From Rhizobium sp. ASV8 (GTDB lineage: Bacteria > Pseudomonadota > Alphaproteobacteria > Rhizobiales > Rhizobiaceae): a stretch of DNA of 52,634 nucleotides. Positions 8,617 to 16,765 of the stretch are shown here, in pieces (positions within the stretch are counted from its first letter, which is position 1; every line of letters begins with the position of its first letter). The position numbers and the translations under genes are program-made. Under the pieces are notes generated by a model. It was given only the letters and a program-made list of their open reading frames with translations. It was not told the DNA's origin and searched no databases. The stretch lies in NCBI RefSeq assembly GCF_016429255.1, contig NZ_JAELUG010000038.1, forward strand, positions 1-52,634. Reading direction: 5' to 3'.

Positions 8617-9399
8617 ATGACAACGCCGGGAAACGAGGCCTCGGTGTTTGACAATGGTCAAGGACAGGAGGGCAATTTGCTGGCACTCTTTCATGCGTTT
8701 TCCATGAAATGCAGTCAGATTCAGCGTGCGATCAAACTTGGCGACGACGAGCTCGTAGATTCGCTTGATAGCGAGTTGGAGCCGCTTATTTCAGCTATTT
8801 TGGCCTACAAAGCCACGAGTCTGCTTGAAATTTACATGCAGCTGCAATTCCTGAACAATCTCATCCGAGAAGAGTCGGATGATAGGTCACGAGTGGTACG
8901 CAATTCGTCATCGCTGTCTGTACTGATCGATCGCTATTTTGGCGGCGCAAATGAATCTGCGGCGGATGTCTTGATGGCATTCTCGACCGACAGGGAAGAA
9001 CGCGACGATCTCTTCGGCTTCGACGAGGGTAGCGTCTTGAACGATGTCATCCTCGACAGTCTGCCGGATCGCGTTGCCGTCATCACGCGCGACTATCGTT
9101 ATCTCTACAGCAACGCTGCGAATTCGGAATTTCTGAGATCGAAGCAGATGGAACTCGTCGGTCGTCATATCGCCGATTTCGTCGGCTCTGACTATTTCGA
9201 GAGCAGCGTCAAGGTGAAGCTCGATGCCTGCTTTGCCGGCGAAAAGGTCGAATGCCTTTATCCGTCCTATCGTCAGGTTGAGCCAGGCAAGGTCTTTCAT
9301 TGTAGCATGACGCCATTGCGCACGAGGTCGCAGGTGATCGGCGCGTTGCTTGTCGTGCACGAAGTCAGCGTCGTACCGGCCAACATGCTGGTGGCCTGA
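8617..9399 (+). CDS. Orphan PAS-domain protein
   Basis: A 260-residue cytosolic protein. Residues about 15-140 form a predicted helical region with no family I recognise. Residues about 145-250 form a PAS fold starting LNDVILDSLPDRVAVITRDYRYLYSNAA and ending in the strands CSMTPLRTRSQVIGALLVVHEV. There is no kinase, GGDEF, EAL or DNA-binding output domain and no membrane segment, so it probably senses through a partner. The ATG at 8617 is preferred over a TTG six bases earlier. It is a single-gene unit ending in a hairpin and convergent with the zinc GTPase gene. Confidence 0.75.
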   Translation: MTTPGNEASVFDNGQGQEGNLLALFHAFSMKCSQIQRAIKLGDDELVDSLDSELEPLISAILAYKATSLLEIYMQLQFLNNLIREESDDRSRVVRNSSSLSVLIDRYFGGANESAADVLMAFSTDREERDDLFGFDEGSVLNDVILDSLPDRVAVITRDYRYLYSNAANSEFLRSKQMELVGRHIADFVGSDYFESSVKVKLDACFAGEKVECLYPSYRQVEPGKVFHCSMTPLRTRSQVIGALLVVHEVSVVPANMLVA

Positions 9400-9413
9400 A
9401 CTCGCGTTCAGGC
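9392..9413 (+). terminator. Hairpin at the end of the PAS gene
   Basis: GGCCTGAA (9392-9399) pairs perfectly with TTCAGGCC (9406-9413) around CTCGCG and includes the stop codon. There is no T-run, so it is a transcript-end hairpin rather than a classic intrinsic terminator. Confidence 0.5.
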
Positions 9414-9435
9414 CCCGAATAGCATTCGTTCGATC

Positions 9436-9459
9436 GAATCCGCCACTACCGGCGGATTC
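9436..9459. terminator. Second hairpin between convergent genes
   Basis: GAATCCGCC (9436-9444) and GGCGGATTC (9451-9459) form a perfect 9-bp stem around ACTACC. It lies between the convergent PAS and zinc-GTPase genes and could serve either strand. It lacks a T-tract. Confidence 0.45.
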
Positions 9460-9586
9460 GTCTGATTGTCTGGATCGCTGTCTTGATCCAGGCCTGCTGC
9501 AGCGCCTTGCAATACCTTGCCTTTCGGCCTGTCGTCAGGGCCGCACTCTACGCAGTAGCAGCGAAACCTGATTACCTTCGGCTTTT

Positions 9587-10792
9587 TCATATCGCAGGCC
9601 GGCTCCAGCTTGCGAAAGGATCCGGCAGGTTGCGCCAGCGCTCGGGCGTAAAGCGATCTGTTTTGATCAAGCAGGCATCCAACTCGGCAACGATCTGTCG
9701 CTCGTTCATCGGATCTGCGCCGATGAACACAAGTTCCTGACGGCGATCGCCCCAAATGGGATCGAGATAGGACGAGAGAGCCTGCTTGAACGAGGGATCA
9801 CGGGGCCATTGATCCTGCGGCACAGCTGCCCACCATAGGCCCATTTTGCCGGTACGAACCAGCGCGCCGGCCTGACTCATTTCGCCAACGTGGTAAGGGC
9901 GGGTTGCAAGCCAGAAGAAGCCCTTGGCGCGCACGACGCCCGGCCAGGGTTTGTCGAGAAATGCCTGAAATCTCGCGGGATCGAACGGCTTCTTCGCGCG
10001 ATAGACGAAGGAGCGGATACCGTATTCTTCCGTTTCGGGAACATGATCCTTGAAGCCGTGCAATTCCTTGTACCAAAGCGGATGCGTCTCGGCGCGGTCG
10101 ATATCGAAGCGGCCGGTGCCGAGAACCTCGGCCGGCTCTACCGCACCGAACTCGGCTTCGATCAGACGTGCATCGGGATTGAGGCCGACGATGATCTTGC
10201 GCGCGGCATCAAGCTGATCTGATGTTGCGGAACCGACCTTGTTGAGAATGACGACATCGGCGAACTCGATCTGCTCGACCAGCAGGTCGACGATGGTGCG
10301 GTTGTCGCCATCGCCAGCGGTCTCGCCGCGATCGGCAAGGAAGTCCGTCGATCCATAGTCGGCGAGAAGATTGGCCGCATCCACGACGGTGACCATCGTA
10401 TCGAGCTGGGCGACATCGGAAAGGCTGCTGCCATCCTCGTCGCGAAACTCGAAAGTGGTGGCAACGGGCAGGGGTTCTGCGATCCCGGTGGATTCGATCA
10501 GAAGGTAGTCGAAGCGATCCTGCTCGGCGAGTTGCCGGACCTCCTTCAGCAGATCGTCGCGCAGCGTGCAACAGATGCAGCCATTGGTCATTTCGACGAG
10601 TTGTTCTTCCGTGCGCGAGAGGTTGGCACCGCCGTCGCGCACCAGGGCCGCATCGATATTGACCTCGCTCATGTCGTTGACGATCACTGCAACGCGCAAA
10701 CCCTGGCGATTGTTGAGAATGTGATTGAGCAGCGTCGTCTTGCCGGCGCCGAGGAAACCGGAGAGGACGGTGACCGGGAGCTTCTTGTTCAT
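9587..10792 (-). CDS. CobW-family zinc GTPase (ZigA/YciC-like)
   Basis: A 401-residue COG0523 G3E GTPase. Seen: Walker A GFLGAGKTT (12-20), the metal-binding GCICC (Cys72, Cys74, Cys75) and a CobW C-terminal domain from about residue 260. Members under Zur control are thought to deliver zinc to apo-enzymes during shortage. A perfect Zur-type dyad lies 15 bp upstream, and znuA follows upstream on the same strand, so zinc is a far better guess than cobalt or cobalamin. An earlier in-frame start at 10819 would put the dyad inside the gene. The ATG at 10792, with AGAGG upstream, is therefore chosen. Confidence 0.88.
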   Translation of the reverse strand: MNKKLPVTVLSGFLGAGKTTLLNHILNNRQGLRVAVIVNDMSEVNIDAALVRDGGANLSRTEEQLVEMTNGCICCTLRDDLLKEVRQLAEQDRFDYLLIESTGIAEPLPVATTFEFRDEDGSSLSDVAQLDTMVTVVDAANLLADYGSTDFLADRGETAGDGDNRTIVDLLVEQIEFADVVILNKVGSATSDQLDAARKIIVGLNPDARLIEAEFGAVEPAEVLGTGRFDIDRAETHPLWYKELHGFKDHVPETEEYGIRSFVYRAKKPFDPARFQAFLDKPWPGVVRAKGFFWLATRPYHVGEMSQAGALVRTGKMGLWWAAVPQDQWPRDPSFKQALSSYLDPIWGDRRQELVFIGADPMNERQIVAELDACLIKTDRFTPERWRNLPDPFASWSRPAI

Positions 10793-10806
10793 GTCAACCT
10801 CTTTGT

Positions 10807-10825
10807 AATGTAATATCATTACATT
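10807..10825. promoter_or_regulatory. Zur-type operator before the zinc GTPase
   Basis: AATGTAAT-ATC-ATTACATT is a perfect dyad with 8-bp arms and a 3-bp spacer. It has the same geometry and core as the znuA-proximal dyad at 11881-11897. Position and neighbours point to repression by zinc-loaded Zur, encoded 3 kb away. Confidence 0.8.
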
Positions 10826-10873
10826 TGCTATTCGGAAAAAAGCGAGCGCTTGGCTCGCTTCCTTCGGTTATCT

Positions 10874-11857
10874 TCAGCCTTGCGCCGCAAGGCAGGTTTT
10901 CAGAGAGCTTGCGATGCCGCGCATCAGATCGAAGTAGAGATCCGGCCCTTGCGGCAGTGTCGCGGCTTCGGGATCGAGCACGCCCGCTTTGGCGGAGGTG
11001 CCTTCCAGCACGACGTTCACCAGTTTCGGTTCGAATTGAGGCTCGGCGAAGACGCAGGTTGCGCCGAGACCAGCTACTTTACTGTGAATCTCTGCAACGC
11101 GCTGCGCACCAGGAATGGTTTCCGGGCTGACGGTGATGGAGCCAGAGACGCGCACGCCGTAACGATGCTCGAAGTACTGATAGGCGTCGTGGAAGACGAT
11201 GAAAGGCTTGTCTTTCACGGGAGCGACGGTCGAGGCGATTTCTGTGTCCAGAGCATCGAGCTTGTCGTTCAAGGTCTTCTGGTTTGCTTCATAAGTCAGT
11301 GCATTCGCCGGATCGGCGGCGACCAGCGATGTGGTGATTTCGGCGACCATGGCCTTGGCATTGTGCGGGTCGAGCCAGAGATGTGTGTCGAACTCTCCAT
11401 GATCATGATCGCCATGGTCGTGTGCATGGTTGTCGCCGGCGGTTGCCTCGTCGCCATCACCATCGTCATGCGGCTCGAAAGCGCCGCCTTCGCGGAATTT
11501 GAGCTTGGTGATGCCCGGTGCCTGATCCAACTCCACGACGGTGGCGTTGGCACCGAGGGAAGCGAGTGGCTTCTGCAGGAAAGCTTCCATGCCAGGACCG
11601 ACCCAGAAAACCACCTGTGCCTGTTGAAGGCTGCGGGCATTCGAGGGTTTCAGCGCATAAGTATGCGGCGAAGCGGCGCCATCGACGATCAGATCCGGCG
11701 TTCCTACACCTTGCATGACGGCGGCGACAAGCGAGTGGATGGGCTTGATGGAGACGACCACCTTGGGGGCGTCGGCTGCGGTTGCGGCGGTGCCGGCAAG
11801 CAAGCCCGAAAACAGGAGAGAGGCGGCTAGAGGAAGGAAAGCTTTTGCTGCATTCAT
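10874..11857 (-). CDS. znuA: Zinc ABC transporter, periplasmic binding protein
   Basis: A 327-residue cluster A-I metal-binding protein. Seen: a signal peptide (about 1-28, AATAADA), the first ligand region SPHTYALKPS (His65), a His/Asp-rich mobile loop at about 130-154 with HDHGDHDHG, then DTHLWLDP (His159) and the FHDAYQYFEHRYG block near 223. The loop is typical of zinc rather than manganese members. It is divergent from znuC across about 100 bp that hold two operator-like dyads, so both sides of the transporter should be induced together under zinc shortage. The ATG at 11857 is supported by AAGGGC upstream. Confidence 0.95.
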   Translation of the reverse strand: MNAAKAFLPLAASLLFSGLLAGTAATAADAPKVVVSIKPIHSLVAAVMQGVGTPDLIVDGAASPHTYALKPSNARSLQQAQVVFWVGPGMEAFLQKPLASLGANATVVELDQAPGITKLKFREGGAFEPHDDGDGDEATAGDNHAHDHGDHDHGEFDTHLWLDPHNAKAMVAEITTSLVAADPANALTYEANQKTLNDKLDALDTEIASTVAPVKDKPFIVFHDAYQYFEHRYGVRVSGSITVSPETIPGAQRVAEIHSKVAGLGATCVFAEPQFEPKLVNVVLEGTSAKAGVLDPEAATLPQGPDLYFDLMRGIASSLKTCLAAQG

Positions 11858-11880
11858 GCGATTAGTGCCCTTGAATGGGT

Positions 11881-11897
11881 ATGTAATGTTATTACAT
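11881..11897. promoter_or_regulatory. Zur-type operator 1 in the znuA-znuC spacer
   Basis: ATGTAAT-GTT-ATTACAT is a perfect 7-bp dyad with a 3-bp spacer, 24 bp upstream of the znuA start. It matches the core of the dyad before the zinc GTPase. Confidence 0.8.
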
Positions 11898-11903
11898 CAA
11901 TTG

Positions 11904-11918
11904 CGTTATGCTATAACG
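11904..11918. promoter_or_regulatory. Zur-type operator 2 in the znuA-znuC spacer
   Basis: CGTTAT-GCT-ATAACG is a perfect 6-bp dyad, again with a 3-bp spacer. Its centre is 22 bp, about two helical turns, from operator 1, on the znuC side. GTTAT/ATAAC arms fit the usual alphaproteobacterial Zur motif. Two Zur dimers on one face could shut both promoters. Confidence 0.65.
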
Positions 11919-11957
11919 TGTGCGATAGCAAGGCGCAATAGTGCAATTGGAAATTTC

Positions 11958-12863
11958 ATGCTTTCCTCCATAGACAGCAAGAGCCGGCCCCTTGTGTCGC
12001 TCCATGATGTCGGCGTCCGCCGCAGCGGCCGTTGGCTGGTCCGTGGTGTCGATTTTTCCGTGAGCCGGGGCGAGATCGTTACGTTGATCGGGCCGAACGG
12101 TTCGGGCAAATCCACCAGTGCCAAGGCGGCAATCGGCGTGCTGAAGCCGGACGAGGGCCATGTCGATCGCGTTGCCGACCTCAAGGTTGGCTACGTGCCG
12201 CAGAAGCTTGCCATCGACTGGACACTGCCGCTCAGCGTGCAACGCCTGATGACGCTCACGGGCCGCTTGTCGGAGCGTGAACTCGCTGCTGCATTGGAGG
12301 CGGTTGGCATCGCGCATCTCGCCAAGGCTGAAGTGCAGCATCTTTCCGGCGGCGAGTTCCAGCGGGCGTTGCTGGCCCGCGCCATTGCCCGCAAGCCCGA
12401 TCTTCTAGTGCTGGACGAACCGGTGCAAGGAGTCGATTTCAACGGCGAGATCGCCCTTTACGACCTCATCAAGTCCATTCGTAACTCGCAAGGTTGCGGT
12501 ATCCTGCTGATTTCGCACGACTTGCATGTCGTCATGGCCGCGACCGACACGGTCGTTTGCCTGAACGGCCATGTCTGCTGCCGCGGCACGCCGCAAGCTG
12601 TCAGCCAGAGCCCCGAATATGTGAGGCTGTTCGGCACGCGGGCGGCGCAGTCGCTGGCGATCTACAGCCACCATCACGATCATACGCATCTGCCCGACGG
12701 CCGCGTGCAGCATGAAGACGGCTCGATCACCGATCATTGCCACGCCGAAGATGGCCATCACCATCATGAGCATGGCGATCATCACCATGATCACGATGAC
12801 CATGGCCATGACCATGGTCACCATCACGGGCACGATCATGCCGAGGGAGGACGTCATGTTTGA
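11958..12863 (+). CDS. znuC: Zinc ABC transporter ATPase with His-rich tail
   Basis: A 301-residue ABC ATPase. Seen: Walker A GPNGSGKST near 46-54, signature LSGGEFQRA near 133, Walker B LLVLDEP near 155, and the H-loop in LLISHDLHV. After the ATPase fold (about 240 residues) comes a tail with roughly 26 His in the last 64 residues, spaced by Asp and Gly. The tail may hold zinc near the cytoplasmic mouth of the channel or sense it. That is inference. The frame is open far upstream into the znuA region, but the ATG at 11958 is the first that leaves the operators outside the gene. znuB starts 8 bp before this gene ends. Confidence 0.93.
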   Translation: MLSSIDSKSRPLVSLHDVGVRRSGRWLVRGVDFSVSRGEIVTLIGPNGSGKSTSAKAAIGVLKPDEGHVDRVADLKVGYVPQKLAIDWTLPLSVQRLMTLTGRLSERELAAALEAVGIAHLAKAEVQHLSGGEFQRALLARAIARKPDLLVLDEPVQGVDFNGEIALYDLIKSIRNSQGCGILLISHDLHVVMAATDTVVCLNGHVCCRGTPQAVSQSPEYVRLFGTRAAQSLAIYSHHHDHTHLPDGRVQHEDGSITDHCHAEDGHHHHEHGDHHHDHDDHGHDHGHHHGHDHAEGGRHV

Positions 12864-13683
12864 CGATTTCTTCCTGCGCGCCATTTTTGCCGGCGTCGGG
12901 CTGGCGCTGACGACCGGGCCGCTGGGTTGCTTCATCATCTGGCGGCGGATGGCCTATTTCGGCGACACTATCTCGCATTCGGCGCTTCTGGGCGTCGCGC
13001 TGTCGCTGCTGTTCCAGCTGAATCTGACGCTTTCCGTCTTCGCGGTTGCGGCGCTTGTTTCGATCCTGCTGCTTTTTCTACAACGGCGGCAGGCGTTGTC
13101 TGCGGATGCGCTGCTCGGCATCCTGTCGCACGCGACGCTTGCGATCGGCCTGGTTATCGTCGCCTTCATGAGCTGGGTGAGGATCGACCTCATCGCCTTC
13201 CTCTTTGGTGATATTCTCGCCGTCAGCCAGTCCGACATTGCTGTGATCTGGGGCGGCGGCATTTTCGTACTGGCGGCAATTGCGTGGCTTTGGCGGCCGC
13301 TGCTGGCATCGACCGTCAATCCCGAATTGGCCGAAGCCGAAGGGCTGCGGCCGGAGCGGGCCAAGCTGTTCTTCATGCTGCTGATGGCTGTGGTGATCGC
13401 CATTGCCATGAAGATCGTCGGTATTCTGCTGATCACGGCGCTGCTGATTATTCCCGCCGCCACCGCGCGTCGCTTTGCCGGCACACCGGAAACAATGGCC
13501 ATTTTCGCCTCGCTGCTCGGCGCAGTCGCCGTTGTCGGCGGGCTGTTCGGGTCGCTGCGCTACGACACGCCATCCGGCCCGTCGATCGTCGTTGCGGCGC
13601 TCATTCTATTTATCGTCAGTCTGCTGCCCCTCGTTCGCAGGAGCGGCACGCCAGCGGCGCAACAGAGAGGACAGTCGTCATGA
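12856..13683 (+). CDS. znuB: Zinc ABC transporter permease
   Basis: A 275-residue permease of the ABC-3 family with about eight hydrophobic segments. Seen: the opening block FFLRAIFAGVGLALTTGPLGCFI, the DTISHSALLGVAL segment near 37-49, and the family SADALLGILSHATLAIGL and FGDILAVS blocks. It forms the zinc channel with ZnuC at the inner membrane. The frame is open earlier through the His-tail coding region of znuC. The ATG at 12856 is the family start and overlaps znuC by 8 bp. It ends in ATGA, shared with zur. Confidence 0.93.
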   Translation: MFDDFFLRAIFAGVGLALTTGPLGCFIIWRRMAYFGDTISHSALLGVALSLLFQLNLTLSVFAVAALVSILLLFLQRRQALSADALLGILSHATLAIGLVIVAFMSWVRIDLIAFLFGDILAVSQSDIAVIWGGGIFVLAAIAWLWRPLLASTVNPELAEAEGLRPERAKLFFMLLMAVVIAIAMKIVGILLITALLIIPAATARRFAGTPETMAIFASLLGAVAVVGGLFGSLRYDTPSGPSIVVAALILFIVSLLPLVRRSGTPAAQQRGQSS

Positions 13684-14078
13684 CCACTCCGATGCTCACC
13701 AAGAACCAGTCCCTCGTCTTCGATGTCCTGACCAAGGCGGAGGCGCCGCTCAGCGCCTATACGATTCTCGACAAGCTGCGCGACCAGGGTTTTCGTGCGC
13801 CACTACAGGTCTATCGGGCGCTGGATAAGCTGCTGGAGTATGGCGTCGTGCACCGGCTCGAGAGCATCAACTCCTTCGTCGCCTGCGCCCATCCGCATGA
13901 GGATTGCCACAGCCATGGCCTTGTTGCTTTCGCCATTTGCGAAAGTTGCGGCCAAGTGATCGAATTCCACGATCATGAAGTGGATCATCGCCTGATGGAT
14001 TGGCTGAAATCGCAGAAATTCAAGGCGGAAAAGTCGACGATCGAGATCCGCGGCCATTGTGCCAATTGTGCAGCGTGA
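13680..14078 (+). CDS. zur: Zinc uptake regulator Zur (Fur family)
   Basis: A 132-residue Fur-family repressor. Seen: an N-terminal winged helix (about 1-75, with the recognition segment APLQVYRALDKLLEYG), His/Cys ligands in ACAHPHEDCHSH, ICESCG and HDHEVDHR, and the C-terminal GHCANC structural site. With zinc bound it should close znu and the CobW-GTPase promoter through the dyads listed. It starts at the ATGA overlap with znuB and is the last gene of znuC-znuB-zur, so it is autoregulated by this arrangement. Confidence 0.93.
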   Translation: MTTPMLTKNQSLVFDVLTKAEAPLSAYTILDKLRDQGFRAPLQVYRALDKLLEYGVVHRLESINSFVACAHPHEDCHSHGLVAFAICESCGQVIEFHDHEVDHRLMDWLKSQKFKAEKSTIEIRGHCANCAA

Positions 14079-14082
14079 GCGT

Positions 14083-14125
14083 CTGACGGAGTCTTATTCG
14101 CTACTCCGTCAGTTATTTATTATGG
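14083..14125 (+). terminator. Intrinsic terminator of znuCB-zur
   Basis: CTGACGGAGT (14083-14092) pairs perfectly with ACTCCGTCAG (14103-14112) around a 10-nt loop, followed by TTATTTATTATGG. It lies just after the zur stop. The stem may also stop the convergent gamma-carbonic anhydrase transcript. Confidence 0.8.
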
Positions 14126-14129
14126 TTTT

Positions 14130-14660
14130 CTAATCTAGTCTTTTAAGATCGCGCGCGAAACGCTGCCAGTTGGCGACGTAATTGCGGGCTGAGCGGCGAA
14201 GGCCTTCGATTGCAGCTTCATCCAGCGTGCGGATCGCTTTGGCCGGAGCGCCGACGATCAGGGAGCCGTCCGGAAACTCCTTGCCTTCCGTGACAAGTGC
14301 ATTGGCGCCGACAAGGCAATTGTTGCCGATCTTGGCGCCGTTGAGGATGGTGGCGCCCATGCCGACCAGGGAGTTATTGCCGATCGTGCAGCCATGGATA
14401 ATGGCGTGATGTCCGATGGTGCAGCCTTCGCCGATGATGGCGGCGAAAGCCGGATCCGTATGCACCATCGTGCCTTCTTGGATGTTCGTGCCCTTGCCGA
14501 TGATGATCGGCTCGTTATCGCCGCGCAGCACCGAGCCGAACCAGATGCCGACATCCTCGCCGATCTCGACCTTTCCGATCACGCTGGCATCCGGGGCGAT
14601 CCAGTATCGTCCCGGACCGGGCGTTTTGGGCGTCAGGTCGGCGAGGGCGTAAAGCGGCAT
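14130..14660 (-). CDS. Gamma-carbonic-anhydrase-like hexapeptide protein
   Basis: A 176-residue left-handed beta-helix protein of the gamma-CA/YrdA/PaaY group. Seen: hexapeptide repeats from about 25 to 135 with the RGDNEPI motif, and the metal-site histidines in MVHTDP and IGHHAIIHG. Known members are trimers with zinc or iron between subunits, but many show little carbonic anhydrase activity, so the substrate is open. It is followed at 14 bp on its 5' side by the FAH-family gene on the same strand, giving a probable two-gene unit. Confidence 0.88.
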   Translation of the reverse strand: MPLYALADLTPKTPGPGRYWIAPDASVIGKVEIGEDVGIWFGSVLRGDNEPIIIGKGTNIQEGTMVHTDPAFAAIIGEGCTIGHHAIIHGCTIGNNSLVGMGATILNGAKIGNNCLVGANALVTEGKEFPDGSLIVGAPAKAIRTLDEAAIEGLRRSARNYVANWQRFARDLKRLD

Positions 14661-14676
14661 GGAAGATCCTCCTCGA

Positions 14677-15372
14677 TCAGATTACATTCAAGGTCAGCGT
14701 CGCGACGCCGTCGACGGCGCAGCTGATCCGGTCGCCACGCGAGACGGGGCCGACGCCGGCCGGCGTGCCGGTCATGATGATATCGCCCGGTGCGAGCGTG
14801 AAAAGCTTCGACAGTTCGGCGATAACTTCGGGCACTTTCCAGATCATTTGCGAGAGGTCGCCTCTCTGCGCAGATTCGCCATTGCGCATCAGCCAGATGC
14901 CGCCCTTGTCGGGGTGGCCGACGCGGGTTGCCGGCGCCAGCGCGGAAACGGGCGCCGAGTGATCGAAAGCCTTGCCGATCTCCCAGGGGCGGCCGAGTTT
15001 CTTGGCTTCACCTTGCAGGTCGCGGCGGGTGAAGTCGATGCCGACGCCATAGCCATAGACGCAATCGAGCGCCTGTTCGACCGGAATGTCTGCACCGCCA
15101 CTGCGTAGCGCCACCACCAGTTCTACTTCGTGATGCACGTCCGATGACAGCGCCGGGTAGGGGAAATCGCGCGATACAAGCAGATTATCGGGGTTCTTCT
15201 GGAAGAAGAAGGGAGGCTCGCGGCTGGGATCATGACCCATTTCGATGGCATGATCGGCGTAGTTACGGCCGACGCAATAGACGCGGCGCACGGGGAAATG
15301 CTCGGCTTGCCCCTCGATCGGCAGCAGGACTGGCGCAGGAAGGGGAATTACGGTCTCAAGCTGGGCGGTCAT
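14677..15372 (-). CDS. Fumarylacetoacetate hydrolase-family protein
   Basis: A 231-residue FAH-fold enzyme. Seen: YCVGRNYADHA near 30-40, metal ligands in HHEVELV, the GYGVGIDFTRRD segment, and the C-terminal GDIIMTGTPAGVGPV. Short members act on fumarylpyruvate, acylpyruvates or oxaloacetate, and the substrate cannot be read here. The frame is open further upstream across the dusA promoter region. The start MTAQLETVIPL at 15372 fits family N-termini, with an ATG at 15393 as the alternative. It is divergent from dusA and co-directional with the gamma-CA gene. Confidence 0.88.
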   Translation of the reverse strand: MTAQLETVIPLPAPVLLPIEGQAEHFPVRRVYCVGRNYADHAIEMGHDPSREPPFFFQKNPDNLLVSRDFPYPALSSDVHHEVELVVALRSGGADIPVEQALDCVYGYGVGIDFTRRDLQGEAKKLGRPWEIGKAFDHSAPVSALAPATRVGHPDKGGIWLMRNGESAQRGDLSQMIWKVPEVIAELSKLFTLAPGDIIMTGTPAGVGPVSRGDRISCAVDGVATLTLNVI

Positions 15373-15511
15373 ATGGGCTTTCAAAACTCTCATTGCTCTC
15401 GGACAACATGTGCCATCCGACTCCACGCGGCAACCTAGCATCATTGTTACTGCCGGGAAAACTGGCCTTCGCAAAGGTTTTGGTGTAGAGCGCGGGGCAG
15501 AAAGGTATCCC

Positions 15512-16525
15512 ATGTATAGTGACGCATTGAAAAACGGCCGCAAGATTTTTGCCGTGGCCCCGATGATCGACTGGACTGACCGCCATTGCAGATATTTGCA
15601 TCGGCAGATCAGCCGGCATGCGCTGCTCTACACGGAAATGGTTGTGGCCGACGCGATCATTCATGGGCCGCGTGACCGATTGCTGGGCCATGATGCTGCT
15701 GAGCATCCCGTTGCGCTGCAACTGGGCGGTTCGGATCCGGCCAAGCTCACCGAGGCGCTACGGATTGCCGAAGCCTATGGTTATGACGAGATCAATCTCA
15801 ATGTCGGCTGCCCTTCGGACCGCGTGCAATCCGGCACGTTCGGCGCCTGCCTGATGCTGACGCCGGAGACGGTGGCGGCTTGTATTGCGGCAATGAAGGC
15901 GGTGTCTAAGGCGCCCGTGACGGTGAAATGTCGTATCGGCGTCGACGAGCAGGAGCCGGAAGAGGCGCTTCCGGAGCTGATGACAGGCGTGCTCGACGCC
16001 GGCGCGGACGCGATCTGGATCCACGCCCGCAAGGCCTGGCTGAAAGGCCTGTCGCCGAAGGAGAACCGTGAGATCCCGCCGCTGGACTATGAGATCGTCT
16101 ATCGCATGAAGCAGCGCTGGCCCGAGGTCTTCATCGGCATCAATGGCGGCATCCAGACGCTGGATCAGGCCGAGGCACATCTTGCTCACGTCGATGGCGT
16201 CATGCTCGGCCGCGCCGCCTACCAAAATGCCGCTATCCTTGCCGATGTCGATCATCGCTTCTATGGCGAGCCGGCCGTCGAGGCCGATTGGAACGCTTTG
16301 CGCGACCGGATGATGGCCTATACCGAGCGCCACATCGCCGATGGCGGACGTCTGCAGCACGTCGCGCGGCACATGGTCGGCCTGTTCAGCCGCTTGCCCG
16401 GCTCGCGCCGATATCGCCAGATCCTTTCCACCGACGCGAATAAGCCGGGCGCAGGCCCTGACGTGATCGCAGCCGCCTTTGCAGCGGTCGATTTTGCCGG
16501 TGAGGGCGAGCGCGCGAGCGCCTGA
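15512..16525 (+). CDS. dusA: tRNA-dihydrouridine(20/20a) synthase DusA
   Basis: A 337-residue FMN flavoprotein that reduces uridines 20/20a in the tRNA D-loop. Seen: FAVAPMIDWTDRHCR near 10-24, INLNVGCPSDRVQSG and FGACLM (catalytic Cys of the GAC motif), TVKCRIGVD, WIHARKAWLKGLSPKENR, the FMN-phosphate block GINGGI and VMLGRAAY, and a helical tRNA-binding C-terminus. The frame is open upstream, but the ATG at 15512 after GAAAGG gives the family start. It ends before a palindromic repeat. Confidence 0.93.
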   Translation: MYSDALKNGRKIFAVAPMIDWTDRHCRYLHRQISRHALLYTEMVVADAIIHGPRDRLLGHDAAEHPVALQLGGSDPAKLTEALRIAEAYGYDEINLNVGCPSDRVQSGTFGACLMLTPETVAACIAAMKAVSKAPVTVKCRIGVDEQEPEEALPELMTGVLDAGADAIWIHARKAWLKGLSPKENREIPPLDYEIVYRMKQRWPEVFIGINGGIQTLDQAEAHLAHVDGVMLGRAAYQNAAILADVDHRFYGEPAVEADWNALRDRMMAYTERHIADGGRLQHVARHMVGLFSRLPGSRRYRQILSTDANKPGAGPDVIAAAFAAVDFAGEGERASA

Positions 16526-16547
16526 GAATAGGATTGATCCCAATCCG

Positions 16548-16590
16548 CCCTCGTGGTTCGAGAGCCCTGCGGGCCACCTCACCATGAGGG
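16548..16590. repeat. Palindromic interspersed repeat after dusA
   Basis: The outer arms CCCTCGTGGT and ACCATGAGGG pair with one mismatch, and an inner GCCC-TGC-GGGC forms a second stem. Dyads with this CTCGTGGTTCGAG...ACCATGAGG pattern are frequent in intergenic DNA of rhizobia and agrobacteria. It could act as the transcript end of dusA. Confidence 0.55.
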
Positions 16591-16700
16591 CTAATTATCC
16601 GCGGTCGACCAGAACCGCAGCATCAAATTTACTCTGAATGGCGCGGCTAAACTCGCTCCGCCCTCGAAGGACGAGAGTGGCCTCAGCCACATGGATGCTT

Positions 16701-16735
16701 AAAAACGAAAAACGGCGCGGTTTGCACCGCGCCGT
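16701..16735 (-). terminator. Intrinsic terminator of the cold-shock gene
   Basis: ACGGCGCGGT (16712-16721) pairs perfectly with ACCGCGCCGT (16726-16735) around TTGC. On the minus strand the stem is followed by TTTTTCGTTTTT. It lies 30 nt after the cold-shock gene stop. Confidence 0.88.
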
Positions 16736-16765
16736 CCGAAACCTTTTCAGGCAGTCATCAAGGGC

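Noticed and set aside
10850..11830. 326-codon frame antisense to znuA
   Set aside because: znuA has a signal peptide, ligands and operator. The antisense product has no recognisable feature.
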